From a bacterium (GTDB lineage Bacteria > Vulcanimicrobiota > Vulcanimicrobiia > Vulcanimicrobiales > Vulcanimicrobiaceae), in NCBI GenBank assembly GCA_021832345.1, contig JAKBKY010000005.1, positions 101,913 through 165,912 of the forward strand: DNA of 64,000 nt, given 5' to 3'. The position numbers were made by a program, and so were the translations under genes. The first letter of the stretch is position 1. Each line of letters starts with the position of its first letter. The notes below the pieces were generated by a model. That model worked only from the letters and a program-made list of their open reading frames with translations. It made no database searches and was not told the origin of the DNA. Positions 16,554-25,306 of the stretch are shown here, piece after piece.

Positions 16554-17308
16554 GCGATCACGCGACGGGCAACGATCTCCTGCGGCCCGAATGCGAGCGG
16601 ATCATTGCGCAGTATGAAGAGAAGCGCTCGGCGCTCCTCCCGCTAGCTCACCTTTTCCAGGAACACGAAGGCTATGTGAGCCGGGAGGCGCTGCGCGTGA
16701 TTGCGCAGATGCTGGAGCTGACGCCCGCCGTCGTCGAATCGACGGTTTCGTTCTATTCGTTGTTCTTTCGCAAGCCGGTCGGCAAGTACGTCTTGCAGGT
16801 CTGCCGCGGCCTGTCGTGCAGCATCAACGGCGCGCCCGAGATCATGGCGTACTTGCGGCGCAAGCTTGGGATCGGTTCGCTTGAGACGACCGAGGATGGT
16901 CTCTTCTCCTATGAGGAAGTCGAGTGCCTAGCGGCCTGCGACCGCGCAACCTGCATGCAGGTCAACTTGGAGTTTGTGTACTCATTGACGCCGCAGATGA
17001 TCGACGAGATGCTCGCGGCGATGCGTGCGGGCACCTATCCCGTGGCGCCGATGGCACGTACGGACTCGCCACCGCGCACCTGGAAGATTGAGCCGCAGGC
17101 ACAGGTGGCAACCGGCCGTAGGACGGCCGGTGCGACCGATGTGCCGAGCGCCGACGATCCGGGCGGTGTGGGCGATCGCAGCGGTGTCATCATGCTCGAT
17201 CGATTCGTCGACAAAACGGCGGCCTTCCGCGATCGCACGAGCGAGCGTTTGGCACGTGATCCGGCTGCGGTGCTGCACGTATTGGAGGAAGAAGATGCCG
17301 GTCACTAA
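16550..17308 (+). CDS. nuoE: NADH-quinone oxidoreductase subunit E with C-terminal extension
   Basis: The 24-kDa-type subunit that holds [2Fe-2S] cluster N1a, with ligands Cys85 and Cys90 (VCRGLSC) and Cys126 and Cys130 (ECLAACD). The core ends near residue 165, but this protein has 252 residues: an extra roughly 85-residue tail is rich in Pro/Gly/Thr (PPRTWKIEPQAQVATG) and ends in a charged helix (LDRFVDKTAAFRDRTSERLA). The tail is in frame, overlaps the nuoF start by 14 bp, and has no family I recognise. Confidence 0.93.
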   Translation: MSDHATGNDLLRPECERIIAQYEEKRSALLPLAHLFQEHEGYVSREALRVIAQMLELTPAVVESTVSFYSLFFRKPVGKYVLQVCRGLSCSINGAPEIMAYLRRKLGIGSLETTEDGLFSYEEVECLAACDRATCMQVNLEFVYSLTPQMIDEMLAAMRAGTYPVAPMARTDSPPRTWKIEPQAQVATGRRTAGATDVPSADDPGGVGDRSGVIMLDRFVDKTAAFRDRTSERLARDPAAVLHVLEEEDAGH

Positions 17309-18554
17309 GGTGTTGACTGCTGGAATCGGAGAGGTCGATCTGCGCAACATCGAGGTCTATCGATCGCGCGGTGGGTATGCGCAGTGGGAGCGAGCCGTGA
17401 AGACGCTCTCGCCGGCCGACGTGCTCAAGACGGCGCAGGACTCCGGCTTGCGCGGCCGTGGCGGTGCCGGCTTTCCGACAGGCCGCAAATGGCAGTTCCT
17501 CCCGGCCAACGGCAAGCCGCGTTATCTTGTCTGCAACTGTGACGAAGCCGAGCCCGGGACGTTCAAGGATCACATGCTGCTCGAAGAAGCACCGCACTTG
17601 GTGCTTGAGGGCATTCTGCTCGGCGCCTACGGCATCGGCGCGCATCATGCGTTCATCTACATCCGCGGCGAGTTTAAGCGCGGATACCAGATTTTCTGCG
17701 AGGCGCTGCAGGCAGCGCGGCAAGCCGGGTACCTCGGCGCAAACGTCTTTGGGAGCGGATACGATTTGGAAGTCACGGTGCATCGCGGTGCAGGAGCGTA
17801 TATCTGCGGTGAAGAGACGGGATTGCTCAACTCGCTGGAGGGCAAGCGGGGCGAACCGCGGCTCAAGCCGCCGTTTCCCGCCGTCGAGGGGCTCTATGGA
17901 TGTCCGACGGTCGTCAATAATGTCGAGACGCTGGCCTACCTCGTGCCGATTATGGAGAAGGGAGCCGCGTGGTTTGCCGCAGTCGGCAGCGAGCAGAGCA
18001 AAGGGTATAAGATCGTCTCGATCTCCGGACACGTCCGCAATCCCGGCAACTACGAAGTGGCGATGGGGACGCCGGTGGCTGAGTTGATCGAGATCGCCGG
18101 TGGTCTACGCCCTGGGCGTAAGCTCGCAGCGGTGCAGCCCGGCGGCGGCTCGTCGGCATGTATCTTCGATGAGCATCTTGATTGGGGGTACGACTACGAG
18201 TCGATGACCAAGGCCGGATCGATGCTTGGCTCCGGCGCCGTCGTGGTCTTCGACGACACGACGGATTTTGTCGCCGCAGCCTATAACCTCGTCCGCTTCT
18301 ATTCCCATGAGTCCTGTGGACAGTGTACTCCCTGTCGAGAAGGCGGGCATTGGTTGGAGCGGGTTCTCGAACGTTTTGTGGCCGGTCGCGGTGTGCGCGG
18401 GGATTTGGAGATGATGCATCGGATCAGCAGCAACATTACCGGTTTAAACCTCTGCCCGCTTGGGGACTCGATCGAGCCGTTTTTAAAGTCGGTGTTGGAT
18501 CGTTTTCCTGCGCAGTTCGAGGCGCGCATTGCCCGTGAGACGGTGCCTGCGTGA
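17295..18554 (+). CDS. nuoF: NADH-quinone oxidoreductase subunit F
   Basis: A 419-residue 51-kDa-type subunit, the NADH-oxidising flavoprotein. Motifs: the NADH/FMN glycine-rich loop GLRGRGGAGFPTGRKW, the FMN segment CNCDEAEPGTFKDH, GAGAYICGEETGLLNSLEG, and the N3 [4Fe-4S] ligands in SCGQCTPCREG and LNLCPLGD. The start ATG 17295 is set by GGAGGAAGA directly upstream; the longer open frame crosses nuoE. Its 3' end abuts nuoG. Confidence 0.96.
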   Translation: MPVTKVLTAGIGEVDLRNIEVYRSRGGYAQWERAVKTLSPADVLKTAQDSGLRGRGGAGFPTGRKWQFLPANGKPRYLVCNCDEAEPGTFKDHMLLEEAPHLVLEGILLGAYGIGAHHAFIYIRGEFKRGYQIFCEALQAARQAGYLGANVFGSGYDLEVTVHRGAGAYICGEETGLLNSLEGKRGEPRLKPPFPAVEGLYGCPTVVNNVETLAYLVPIMEKGAAWFAAVGSEQSKGYKIVSISGHVRNPGNYEVAMGTPVAELIEIAGGLRPGRKLAAVQPGGGSSACIFDEHLDWGYDYESMTKAGSMLGSGAVVVFDDTTDFVAAAYNLVRFYSHESCGQCTPCREGGHWLERVLERFVAGRGVRGDLEMMHRISSNITGLNLCPLGDSIEPFLKSVLDRFPAQFEARIARETVPA

Positions 18555-18568
18555 CGCAAGGAGCGAAG

Positions 18569-20806
18569 ATGCCAAGTCAAGCCGTCGACGATGTCGCCTT
18601 AACCGTCGACGGCGTCGCGCTGCGGGTTCCCAAAGGCACTCTGCTGGTTGAAGCGGTCAAGCGGGTGGGCCAAGAGATCCCGGTCTACTGCTATCATACG
18701 AAGCTCGGTCCGGCCGGGCTCTGTCGCGTATGTTTGGTCGAGATCGAAGGTATGCCCAAGCTGCAGATCGGCTGCAACACCGTGGTGGCCGACGGCATGG
18801 TCGTCCACACCAACAGCGAGCGAGCCGACACCGGGCGTTCGACGATCTTGGAACTCTTGCTGGTGAACCACCCGCTGGATTGTCCCATCTGCGATAAGGG
18901 CGGCGAATGCGACCTGCAAGACTTTTCGATGGCGTATGGCCGCCGTAGCTCCAGTCTCATCGACCCCAAGACCTGCAAGCCCAAGGGGGTCGATCTCGGT
19001 CCGACGATCGTCCTGGATGAAGAGCGTTGCATCGTTTGTCAACGCTGTGTCCGCTTTGACGAGATCATCGCTCGTGAAAACCAATTGGTGCTCAAGGATC
19101 GCGGGCATAAGGATATTGTCGCAACCGCGACGGGAGATCCGTATCAGCACCACTTCACCGGCAACGTGACCGAAATCTGTCCGGTGGGTGCCCTAACCTC
19201 GAAGACGTATCGTTTTAAGTCGCGTCCATGGGATCTGATGCGTACCGAAACGAGCTGCACGCAGTGCAGTGTCGGATGTCGCCAGTTTGCCGACGTGCGC
19301 TATGGAACGCTCTTACGCACGATGCTCGTGGAAGGCGATGATGCGGTATCGGACGGCTGGCTCTGCGATCGTGGCCGCTACAATATCGGCTATGTGAACT
19401 CCGAGCAGCGGCTCACGCAGCCCTTACTCAAACGCGATGGAACGTTCGTGCAGATCGGCTGGGACGATGCCTTCCTGATCTGGGCAAGAGAGCTGCGCAA
19501 GGCGCTTGCCGAGCGTGGTCCCCAGAGTATCGGCGCTATCGGCGGCGGCCGTCTTACGAGCGAAGAGGCATACCTCTTGCAGCATGTCTTCCGCGCGCTT
19601 GGGGTGCGCAACGTCGATTGGCGGGCTGGGCGGCAACGACAAGCTTCGCCCGGTAAACGGACCGCCGGCATCGCGCAGATCGAGGGCGCGGAGGCAATCG
19701 TCGTCCTCGGCGACGCGCCGGCGGAACTGGCGCCGGTCTTCGATCTTCGCCTTCGCAAAGTGCTTGCACATCAGGCACGCGCGATCCGCGGAGAGGATCC
19801 CGATCAAACTCTGCGCGCCCTCGGGCCGAACGTTCGCCGCGTCGCCGTCGTCTGGGACGGCGTGGACGTAGGGGCTGCCGCCGCGCTGATGGCGGCGCTT
19901 GGGGATCGTTACGAGTGCAGCGCCTACGTTCTCGGCGAACAGAGCAACGCGCGCGGTGCCGAGGCGATGGGCGTGCTGCCGATGTTCGGTCCCGGATACA
20001 CCGCTCTTGAGGCGGTCGGCCGCTCGACCGATGAGATGATCGCCACGGCCTGTGAGGGTCATATGGCCGTCCTCTCCTTCTTCGGCGTCAATCCGTGGCT
20101 GCATCATCCCGCCGGCGCGGCCGTTGCGCAGGCGTTGGAGCGCACGCCGTTCGTGGTGACGAGCGAACTCTTCATGACCGAGACTGCCGCGCACTCGACG
20201 CTGGTCCTCCCGGCGAAGGCGGCCTTCGAGAGGTCGGGCACGATGCTCAATCTCGGAGGGGAGATGCTCTCAGTGGAAGCGTCCTTGCGCGCACCCGAGG
20301 GTGTGCTTTGCGAGATGGAGATGTTGATTGCCCTCGCGCAGCAGTGCGATGTAGCGCTCCTAAGCGAGCAGGAACTGCAGGCGCGGGTTGCGGCCGCAGC
20401 TACGGCCGTCCCGGCGTTTACGCTCGGCGACGTCAGATTCGCATCGCAAGCGGCACCGGCTGCGCCGCCGTCCAAGGGCCTACGCGTCAGCGTTGCTTCG
20501 CATATCTTTGCCGGCGGAGGGACGATCGGCCATGACGAGCGATTGCAGGCGTTGCGCCCTACGCCGCAGGTGAGACTCTCGCCGGCCGACGCGCAGGCGT
20601 TGGACCTCGTGGCGGGAGATATCGTCGACCTGCAATCCGAGGGTGCGCAGCTTGCAGGTCTCGCAGTGCGGGTGCTTGCCGAGATCGCGCCCGGAACGGC
20701 AGTGGTTTTGGACGGCTTGCCCGAGGCTCCAGCCAATGCTTTGACGCCGGACGCAACCATACAGGTGATGAACGTGCGTCGTCATCGCTCTACGGTGGAG
20801 GCATAG
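18569..20806 (+). CDS. nuoG: NADH-quinone oxidoreductase subunit G
   Basis: A 745-residue iron-sulfur subunit of the electron-input module. The N-terminal ferredoxin domain carries N1b (CYHTKLGPAGLCRVC with a later Cys in IGCNT), then the N5-type cluster (PICDKGGECDLQ), the N4 ligands (CIVCQRCVRF and ICPVGAL), and an extra cluster motif (TSCTQCSVGC and WLCDRG) matching the N7 site found in some bacterial enzymes. The remainder is a degenerate molybdopterin-oxidoreductase fold. ATG 18569 is preferred for the AAGGAG site 5-10 bases before it; GTG 18551, overlapping the nuoF stop, would add six residues. Confidence 0.94.
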   Translation: MPSQAVDDVALTVDGVALRVPKGTLLVEAVKRVGQEIPVYCYHTKLGPAGLCRVCLVEIEGMPKLQIGCNTVVADGMVVHTNSERADTGRSTILELLLVNHPLDCPICDKGGECDLQDFSMAYGRRSSSLIDPKTCKPKGVDLGPTIVLDEERCIVCQRCVRFDEIIARENQLVLKDRGHKDIVATATGDPYQHHFTGNVTEICPVGALTSKTYRFKSRPWDLMRTETSCTQCSVGCRQFADVRYGTLLRTMLVEGDDAVSDGWLCDRGRYNIGYVNSEQRLTQPLLKRDGTFVQIGWDDAFLIWARELRKALAERGPQSIGAIGGGRLTSEEAYLLQHVFRALGVRNVDWRAGRQRQASPGKRTAGIAQIEGAEAIVVLGDAPAELAPVFDLRLRKVLAHQARAIRGEDPDQTLRALGPNVRRVAVVWDGVDVGAAAALMAALGDRYECSAYVLGEQSNARGAEAMGVLPMFGPGYTALEAVGRSTDEMIATACEGHMAVLSFFGVNPWLHHPAGAAVAQALERTPFVVTSELFMTETAAHSTLVLPAKAAFERSGTMLNLGGEMLSVEASLRAPEGVLCEMEMLIALAQQCDVALLSEQELQARVAAAATAVPAFTLGDVRFASQAAPAAPPSKGLRVSVASHIFAGGGTIGHDERLQALRPTPQVRLSPADAQALDLVAGDIVDLQSEGAQLAGLAVRVLAEIAPGTAVVLDGLPEAPANALTPDATIQVMNVRRHRSTVEA

Positions 20807-20810
20807 ATCG

Positions 20811-21818
20811 GTGCAAGCATTCGTCGCAACCTTGAATGCCGCCCCGATCTGGCTGATCGTGCTCATCAAGTCGGCCGTGCTCTTGCTCGTCGTCGTGACG
20901 ACGTTCGCCTACGCGATGCTCTTCGAGCGCAAGATTCTCGGTTGGATGCAACTTCGTCCAGGACCCAATCGCGTCGGGCCCTGGGGCTTGCTGCAACCCG
21001 CCGCCGATGCCGCCAAGCTGATCCTCAAAGAGGACCTTACGCCGAAGACCGCCGATCCGCTGATCTACCGTCTCGCCCCGTTCATCTCGCTGCTCACCGC
21101 TTTTTCGGTTTACGCCGTGATTCCGTTCGGTCAATCATCTTCAGGTGTATGGGCCATCGGCAACGTCAATGCCGGCATCTTGCTCATCTTGGCGATCACG
21201 TCGATGGGCGTCTACGGCATCTCTTTGGGCGGCTGGGCCTCCGGCTCGAAGTACCCGCTGCTCGGCAGCCTACGCTCGACGGCACAGATGATCTCCTATG
21301 AACTGGCGATGTCGCTCTCGTTTGTCGGCGTGCTGATGCTGGCCGGGACGACCTCACTTGGCGGCATCGTCCATGCCCAGGAGCGTCTGTGGTTTATCGT
21401 GCCGCAGTTCTTGGGGTTCATCATCTACGTGATTACGGCGGTGGCGGAGACCAACCGGGCGCCGTTCGATCTCGTGGAGGCGGAGACGGAACTGGTGGCC
21501 GGCTTCCATACCGAGTACTCAGGTCTGCGTTTCGGTCTCTTTTTCATCGCGGAATACGTGAACATGCTGACCGTTGCATGCGTCGCGACGCTGCTCTTCT
21601 TCGGGGGGTGGAATGCGCTCTTTGGTTTGGTCATGGTTCCGGGGGTGATCTGGTTTCTGCTGAAGGTGGGCGCGTTTCTCTTCTTCTACATGTGGCTGCG
21701 TGCCACGCTTCCGCGCTTTCGCTACGATCGGCTCATGGCGTTCGGTTGGAAGATCCTGCTGCCGTTTGCCACGGCTAATCTCATCGTGACGGCCATTATC
21801 GTCGCGTTCCGAGGATGA
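20811..21818 (+). CDS. nuoH: NADH-quinone oxidoreductase subunit H
   Basis: A 335-residue membrane subunit with eight predicted helices, which joins the membrane and peripheral arms and lines the quinone channel. Family motifs: ERKILGWMQLRPGPNRVGP (the universal loop), LLQPAADAAKLILKE, and AETNRAPFDLVEAETELVAG (the acidic loop). It starts at GTG 20811, 4 bp after the nuoG stop, and overlaps nuoI by 4 bp. Confidence 0.95.
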   Translation: MQAFVATLNAAPIWLIVLIKSAVLLLVVVTTFAYAMLFERKILGWMQLRPGPNRVGPWGLLQPAADAAKLILKEDLTPKTADPLIYRLAPFISLLTAFSVYAVIPFGQSSSGVWAIGNVNAGILLILAITSMGVYGISLGGWASGSKYPLLGSLRSTAQMISYELAMSLSFVGVLMLAGTTSLGGIVHAQERLWFIVPQFLGFIIYVITAVAETNRAPFDLVEAETELVAGFHTEYSGLRFGLFFIAEYVNMLTVACVATLLFFGGWNALFGLVMVPGVIWFLLKVGAFLFFYMWLRATLPRFRYDRLMAFGWKILLPFATANLIVTAIIVAFRG

Positions 21819-22417
21819 CGATGCGCAAGAATCTCTATAATGTCGGCGCGATCTTCAAAGGGCTCTCCATCACCTTCGGGTTCATGTTCCGTCACAAGCC
21901 GACGATCGAGTATCCTTCGGTCAGGAAGCAGCATGCGCCGCGATTCCATGGGCTCCACGAACTGCGGCGCTACGCGGACGGCAAAGAGCGTTGCATCGGC
22001 TGCGAGCTGTGCTCCAGCGCCTGCCCCGCCAACGCCATCACCGTCATCGGCGCAGAGAACGCACCGGGAGATCGAAGGTCGCCCGGTGAACGCCACGCTG
22101 CGCGGTATGAGATCGACGAGCTGCGCTGCATCTTCTGCGGGCTCTGTGAGGAAGCGTGCCCGACGGATGCGATCGTGTTGACGCCGCACTTTGAGATGGC
22201 CGATTATCGGCGCGGCGCTTTCGTCTACGCGAAGGATCGGCTTCTCGTGCCGCCGGAGGCCGGAGTGGGCGTGGCTCCCGACGAACGGCCCGGCGGGATC
22301 CCCGGAGATCTCGGGCGTGTCGAAGAGCTGAAGTCGACCATGGACATCGAACGCGGATACGCGGCGACCTGGCGCGGCGAGGCTCTCAAGACCAATCGGA
22401 AGGGACTAGCCGGATGA
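21815..22417 (+). CDS. nuoI: NADH-quinone oxidoreductase subunit I
   Basis: A 200-residue 8Fe ferredoxin-type subunit carrying clusters N6a and N6b. Both motifs are intact: CIGCELCSSACPANAI and CIFCGLCEEACPTDAI. The C-terminal 60 residues (VPPEAGVGVAPDERPGGIPG onward) extend beyond the core and are probably surface exposed. An alternative start 6 bases downstream is equally possible (MTM). It overlaps nuoH and nuoJ. Confidence 0.95.
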   Translation: MTMRKNLYNVGAIFKGLSITFGFMFRHKPTIEYPSVRKQHAPRFHGLHELRRYADGKERCIGCELCSSACPANAITVIGAENAPGDRRSPGERHAARYEIDELRCIFCGLCEEACPTDAIVLTPHFEMADYRRGAFVYAKDRLLVPPEAGVGVAPDERPGGIPGDLGRVEELKSTMDIERGYAATWRGEALKTNRKGLAG

Positions 22418-23007
22418 TCCTATTTTGGATTCTTTCGATTCTCTTGATCGCCACTGCCGTGTGGACGATCACGGCGAGCAAACCCGTGTACAGCGTGGTC
22501 GGCCTGCTGGCGCACTTCGTGGCATTGGCGGTGCTGTACTTGAGTTTGTCGGCGGAGTTCTTGGCCGTGATGCAGATCATCGTCTATTCAGGCGCGATTC
22601 TCGTACTCTTCGTCTTCGTGATCGCGCTTTTGAGCAGCGGCGTGGCTCCGTTCTCCGTCGGTCCCAATCGCTTGCCCAAGGCGCTGGTGCCGGTCATGGG
22701 CATCGTCATCATTGCCTTCGGCATGCTGATCTATGCGGTTTCGCGGACGTCGATGCCGGCCCCAACCGGGCAGACGCTCGGGCCGGTCGGCTCGGCCGGC
22801 GTCTTCGGCAGCGTGGCGGATTTCGGACGGGCGCTCTTTACCACCCAACTGCTGCCCTTTGAAGTAACGGCGTTCATCTTGATGGTTGCGGTCATCGGCG
22901 TGGTTCTGCTCGCAGGCGATGCGATGGAGTCTTCGGGATCTGCGGCACAGGCAAAGCAGGTGCACCGGGAGATGCGGGAAGCGATCCTGCGGGAGGGCGA
23001 TCGATGA
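22414..23007 (+). CDS. nuoJ: NADH-quinone oxidoreductase subunit J
   Basis: A 197-residue membrane subunit with five predicted helices. The conserved helix-3 region VMQIIVYSGAILVLFVFVIA carries the tyrosine/glycine pi-bulge segment known to couple quinone reduction to proton transfer. The cytoplasmic tail (QAKQVHREMREAILREGDR) is short. It overlaps nuoI and nuoK by 4 bp each, implying tight co-translation. Confidence 0.94.
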   Translation: MILFWILSILLIATAVWTITASKPVYSVVGLLAHFVALAVLYLSLSAEFLAVMQIIVYSGAILVLFVFVIALLSSGVAPFSVGPNRLPKALVPVMGIVIIAFGMLIYAVSRTSMPAPTGQTLGPVGSAGVFGSVADFGRALFTTQLLPFEVTAFILMVAVIGVVLLAGDAMESSGSAAQAKQVHREMREAILREGDR

Positions 23008-23321
23008 GCGGTGCGTTGTCGGCCCCGATCGCCAACTACGTTGCCCTCTCCGGCATCTTGTTCTTCCTGGGGGTTACGGGCGTGTTGTTGCGCCGTAATC
23101 CGTTGATCATGCTGATGAGCATCGAGCTGATGTTCAACGCCGCTAACCTGCTCCTCGTCGCGTTTGCGCGCTTGTGGACGCAGAATGTCGGACAGATCTT
23201 TGCGTTTCTGTCGATTACCGTGGCGGCTGCTGAAGCGGCCATCGGTTTGGCAATCGTGGTCGTCGTCTTCCGTTCGGCGCGCCACGTCGACGTGGACGAA
23301 ACCAACCTGATGAAAGGATGA
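23004..23321 (+). CDS. nuoK: NADH-quinone oxidoreductase subunit K
   Basis: A 105-residue MrpC-like subunit with three membrane helices. Conserved glutamates essential for the proton path lie in LMSIELMFNAANLL and in the third helix (AAAEAAIGLAIVV). Standard length. It overlaps nuoJ and nuoL by 4 bp. Confidence 0.95.
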   Translation: MSGALSAPIANYVALSGILFFLGVTGVLLRRNPLIMLMSIELMFNAANLLLVAFARLWTQNVGQIFAFLSITVAAAEAAIGLAIVVVVFRSARHVDVDETNLMKG

Positions 23322-25306
23322 CCGCAGCGATGGTGCACCACGTCATGGGCGTTCCCGGCTTCTATCCGTGGCTACTGGCGCTATGGCTGCTCCCACTGCT
23401 TGGGGCGATCGTCTGCTTTGCCTTTGGCCCGCAGTTGCGTCGCGTTGCCGGAGCCTTTGCTTCCGCGATCGTCGGCGCATCGTTCCTCTTCGCAGTGATC
23501 TGTTGGGGGGTCGGGACGCAGACGGTCGGCGGAGCGCTCGGGGCACATCAGGTCCTTTTTTCGTGGCTCCCGGGATTTGATTTCGGCCTCCTCTTGGATC
23601 CGCTCTCGCTCGTATGGGCGCTGGTCATCACCGGCGTCGGCTGCCTGATTCATATCTACTCGATCGGCTATCTTGAAGGCGACCGCGCCTTTGCGCGCTT
23701 CTTCGCTTACATGAACTTCTTCATCTTTGCGATGCTGACGCTGGTGCTCTCCGATAACTTCGTCGGCTTGCTGGTGGGTTGGGCGCTGGTCGGCCTCGCG
23801 TCGTACTTCTTGATCGGGTACTGGTTCGATCGCCCCTCGGCCGTGGCAGCCGCACGCAAGGCCTTTGTCATCAACGTCGTCGGCGACGTTGGGATCATGT
23901 TTGCGATCATTCTGATCTACTCGCGCATCGGGTCGCTGAGCTTTGGCGATGTCTTTGCCAATGTGGATAAACTCGGCACGGCGACGCTCTTGGCCGTGCT
24001 CGTCTGCCTCTTCCTCGGCGCCGCTGCGAAATCGGCTCAGGTCCCGCTGCACACCTGGTTGCCCGATGCGATGGAAGGCCCGACGCCTGTCTCCGCCCTC
24101 ATCCACGCCGCCACCATGGTGACCGCCGGAGTCTACTTGATCGCGCGGTGTGCGCCGCTCTGGAGCGCCTCCAAGGACGCGCAGTTGTTGGTAGGAACCA
24201 TCGGTGGGCTTACCGCGTTGTTGGGAGCCGTTCTCGGTATGGTTCAGTGGGATATCAAGCGGATTCTCGCCTACTCCACGATGTCGCAGATCGGCTACAT
24301 GATTATGGGCGTCGGGATCGGGGCCTACGAAGGGGGCGTTGCTCACTTCTTGACGCAAGCATTCTTTAAGGCGCAGCTCTTCCTCGGAGCCGGGCTGATC
24401 ATCCATGCGCTCTCGAACGAACAGGATGTGCGGCGCATGGGAGGGCTCGCCAAGAAGATGCCCTTCGCCTTCTGGGCGATGTTGACGGCGGTGCTGGCGA
24501 TCTCCGGAATCCCCGGCTTCTCGGGGTTCTTCAGTAAGGATCTCATCATCTACGGAACGCTTGCCAACGGTCATCCTTGGCTCTATGCGGTGGGCATTCT
24601 GACCGCCGGCATAACCGCATATTATATGTTTCGATTGTTCTTTATTACGTTCTTTGGGACGTATCGCGGCGACGTCGATCCATCGTCACTTGGGATACGC
24701 CACCCGGAGCTGGCAGGAGTCGCTTCGGCGCATGCGGACGCGGAGCATTTGCACATGTCCGGCTGGGTCATGAATGTTCCGGTGGCCATCCTCATGGTGC
24801 CGACGGTGTTTTCGGGTTGGCTCCTCTTCGGCGGCACGCACTCGCCGTGGGCGCGATTCTTCGTCTCGCAGTTCGCACAGATCAGGCTTCCTGCGGCGCC
24901 GATCTCCGAAGGGCTCACGAGTGTGCTGACGTTTGTCCTCGTCCTGGCAGGCATTACCGTTGCCTATCTCCGTTATGCGACCCCGAGCGCGCAGCGCAAT
25001 GCGGTTGAGCGTTTGCGCCGGGAGACGGTTGGGATGCCGCCCGTGCTGAGCAATGCGTTCTACTTCGATGCCGCCCTGGACGCACTCTTCGTTCGAACGT
25101 CCCAGTGGTTGGGGTATCTTGCAGCGCGCTACGTCGATCCGCTCGTGATCGACGGTGGGGTGCGCGAGGTCGTGATTTCGACCCAATGGCTGGGTGCATT
25201 GGCGAGAGCGTTTCAAAGCGGCTTGGTTCGCGCGTATGCCGTGCTGCTGGTCGCGGGTGCGGCGTGTTTCATCGCGTACTACGCGCTCGCCGGAGGTGCT
25301 CGCTAG
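23318..25306 (+). CDS. nuoL: NADH-quinone oxidoreductase subunit L
   Basis: A 662-residue antiporter-like proton-pumping subunit at the distal end of the membrane arm. Landmarks: the helix-5 region LVGWALVGLASYFLIGYW with the nearby glutamate replaced by non-acidic residues, the helix-7 lysine region AAKSAQVPLHTWLPDAMEGP, the helix-8 segment TPVSALIHAATMVTAGVYLIAR, and FSGFFSKDLI near the start of the long lateral helix region. It ends in the amphipathic and final transmembrane helices typical of NuoL. The stop is followed immediately by nuoM. Confidence 0.94.
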   Translation: MTAAMVHHVMGVPGFYPWLLALWLLPLLGAIVCFAFGPQLRRVAGAFASAIVGASFLFAVICWGVGTQTVGGALGAHQVLFSWLPGFDFGLLLDPLSLVWALVITGVGCLIHIYSIGYLEGDRAFARFFAYMNFFIFAMLTLVLSDNFVGLLVGWALVGLASYFLIGYWFDRPSAVAAARKAFVINVVGDVGIMFAIILIYSRIGSLSFGDVFANVDKLGTATLLAVLVCLFLGAAAKSAQVPLHTWLPDAMEGPTPVSALIHAATMVTAGVYLIARCAPLWSASKDAQLLVGTIGGLTALLGAVLGMVQWDIKRILAYSTMSQIGYMIMGVGIGAYEGGVAHFLTQAFFKAQLFLGAGLIIHALSNEQDVRRMGGLAKKMPFAFWAMLTAVLAISGIPGFSGFFSKDLIIYGTLANGHPWLYAVGILTAGITAYYMFRLFFITFFGTYRGDVDPSSLGIRHPELAGVASAHADAEHLHMSGWVMNVPVAILMVPTVFSGWLLFGGTHSPWARFFVSQFAQIRLPAAPISEGLTSVLTFVLVLAGITVAYLRYATPSAQRNAVERLRRETVGMPPVLSNAFYFDAALDALFVRTSQWLGYLAARYVDPLVIDGGVREVVISTQWLGALARAFQSGLVRAYAVLLVAGAACFIAYYALAGGAR

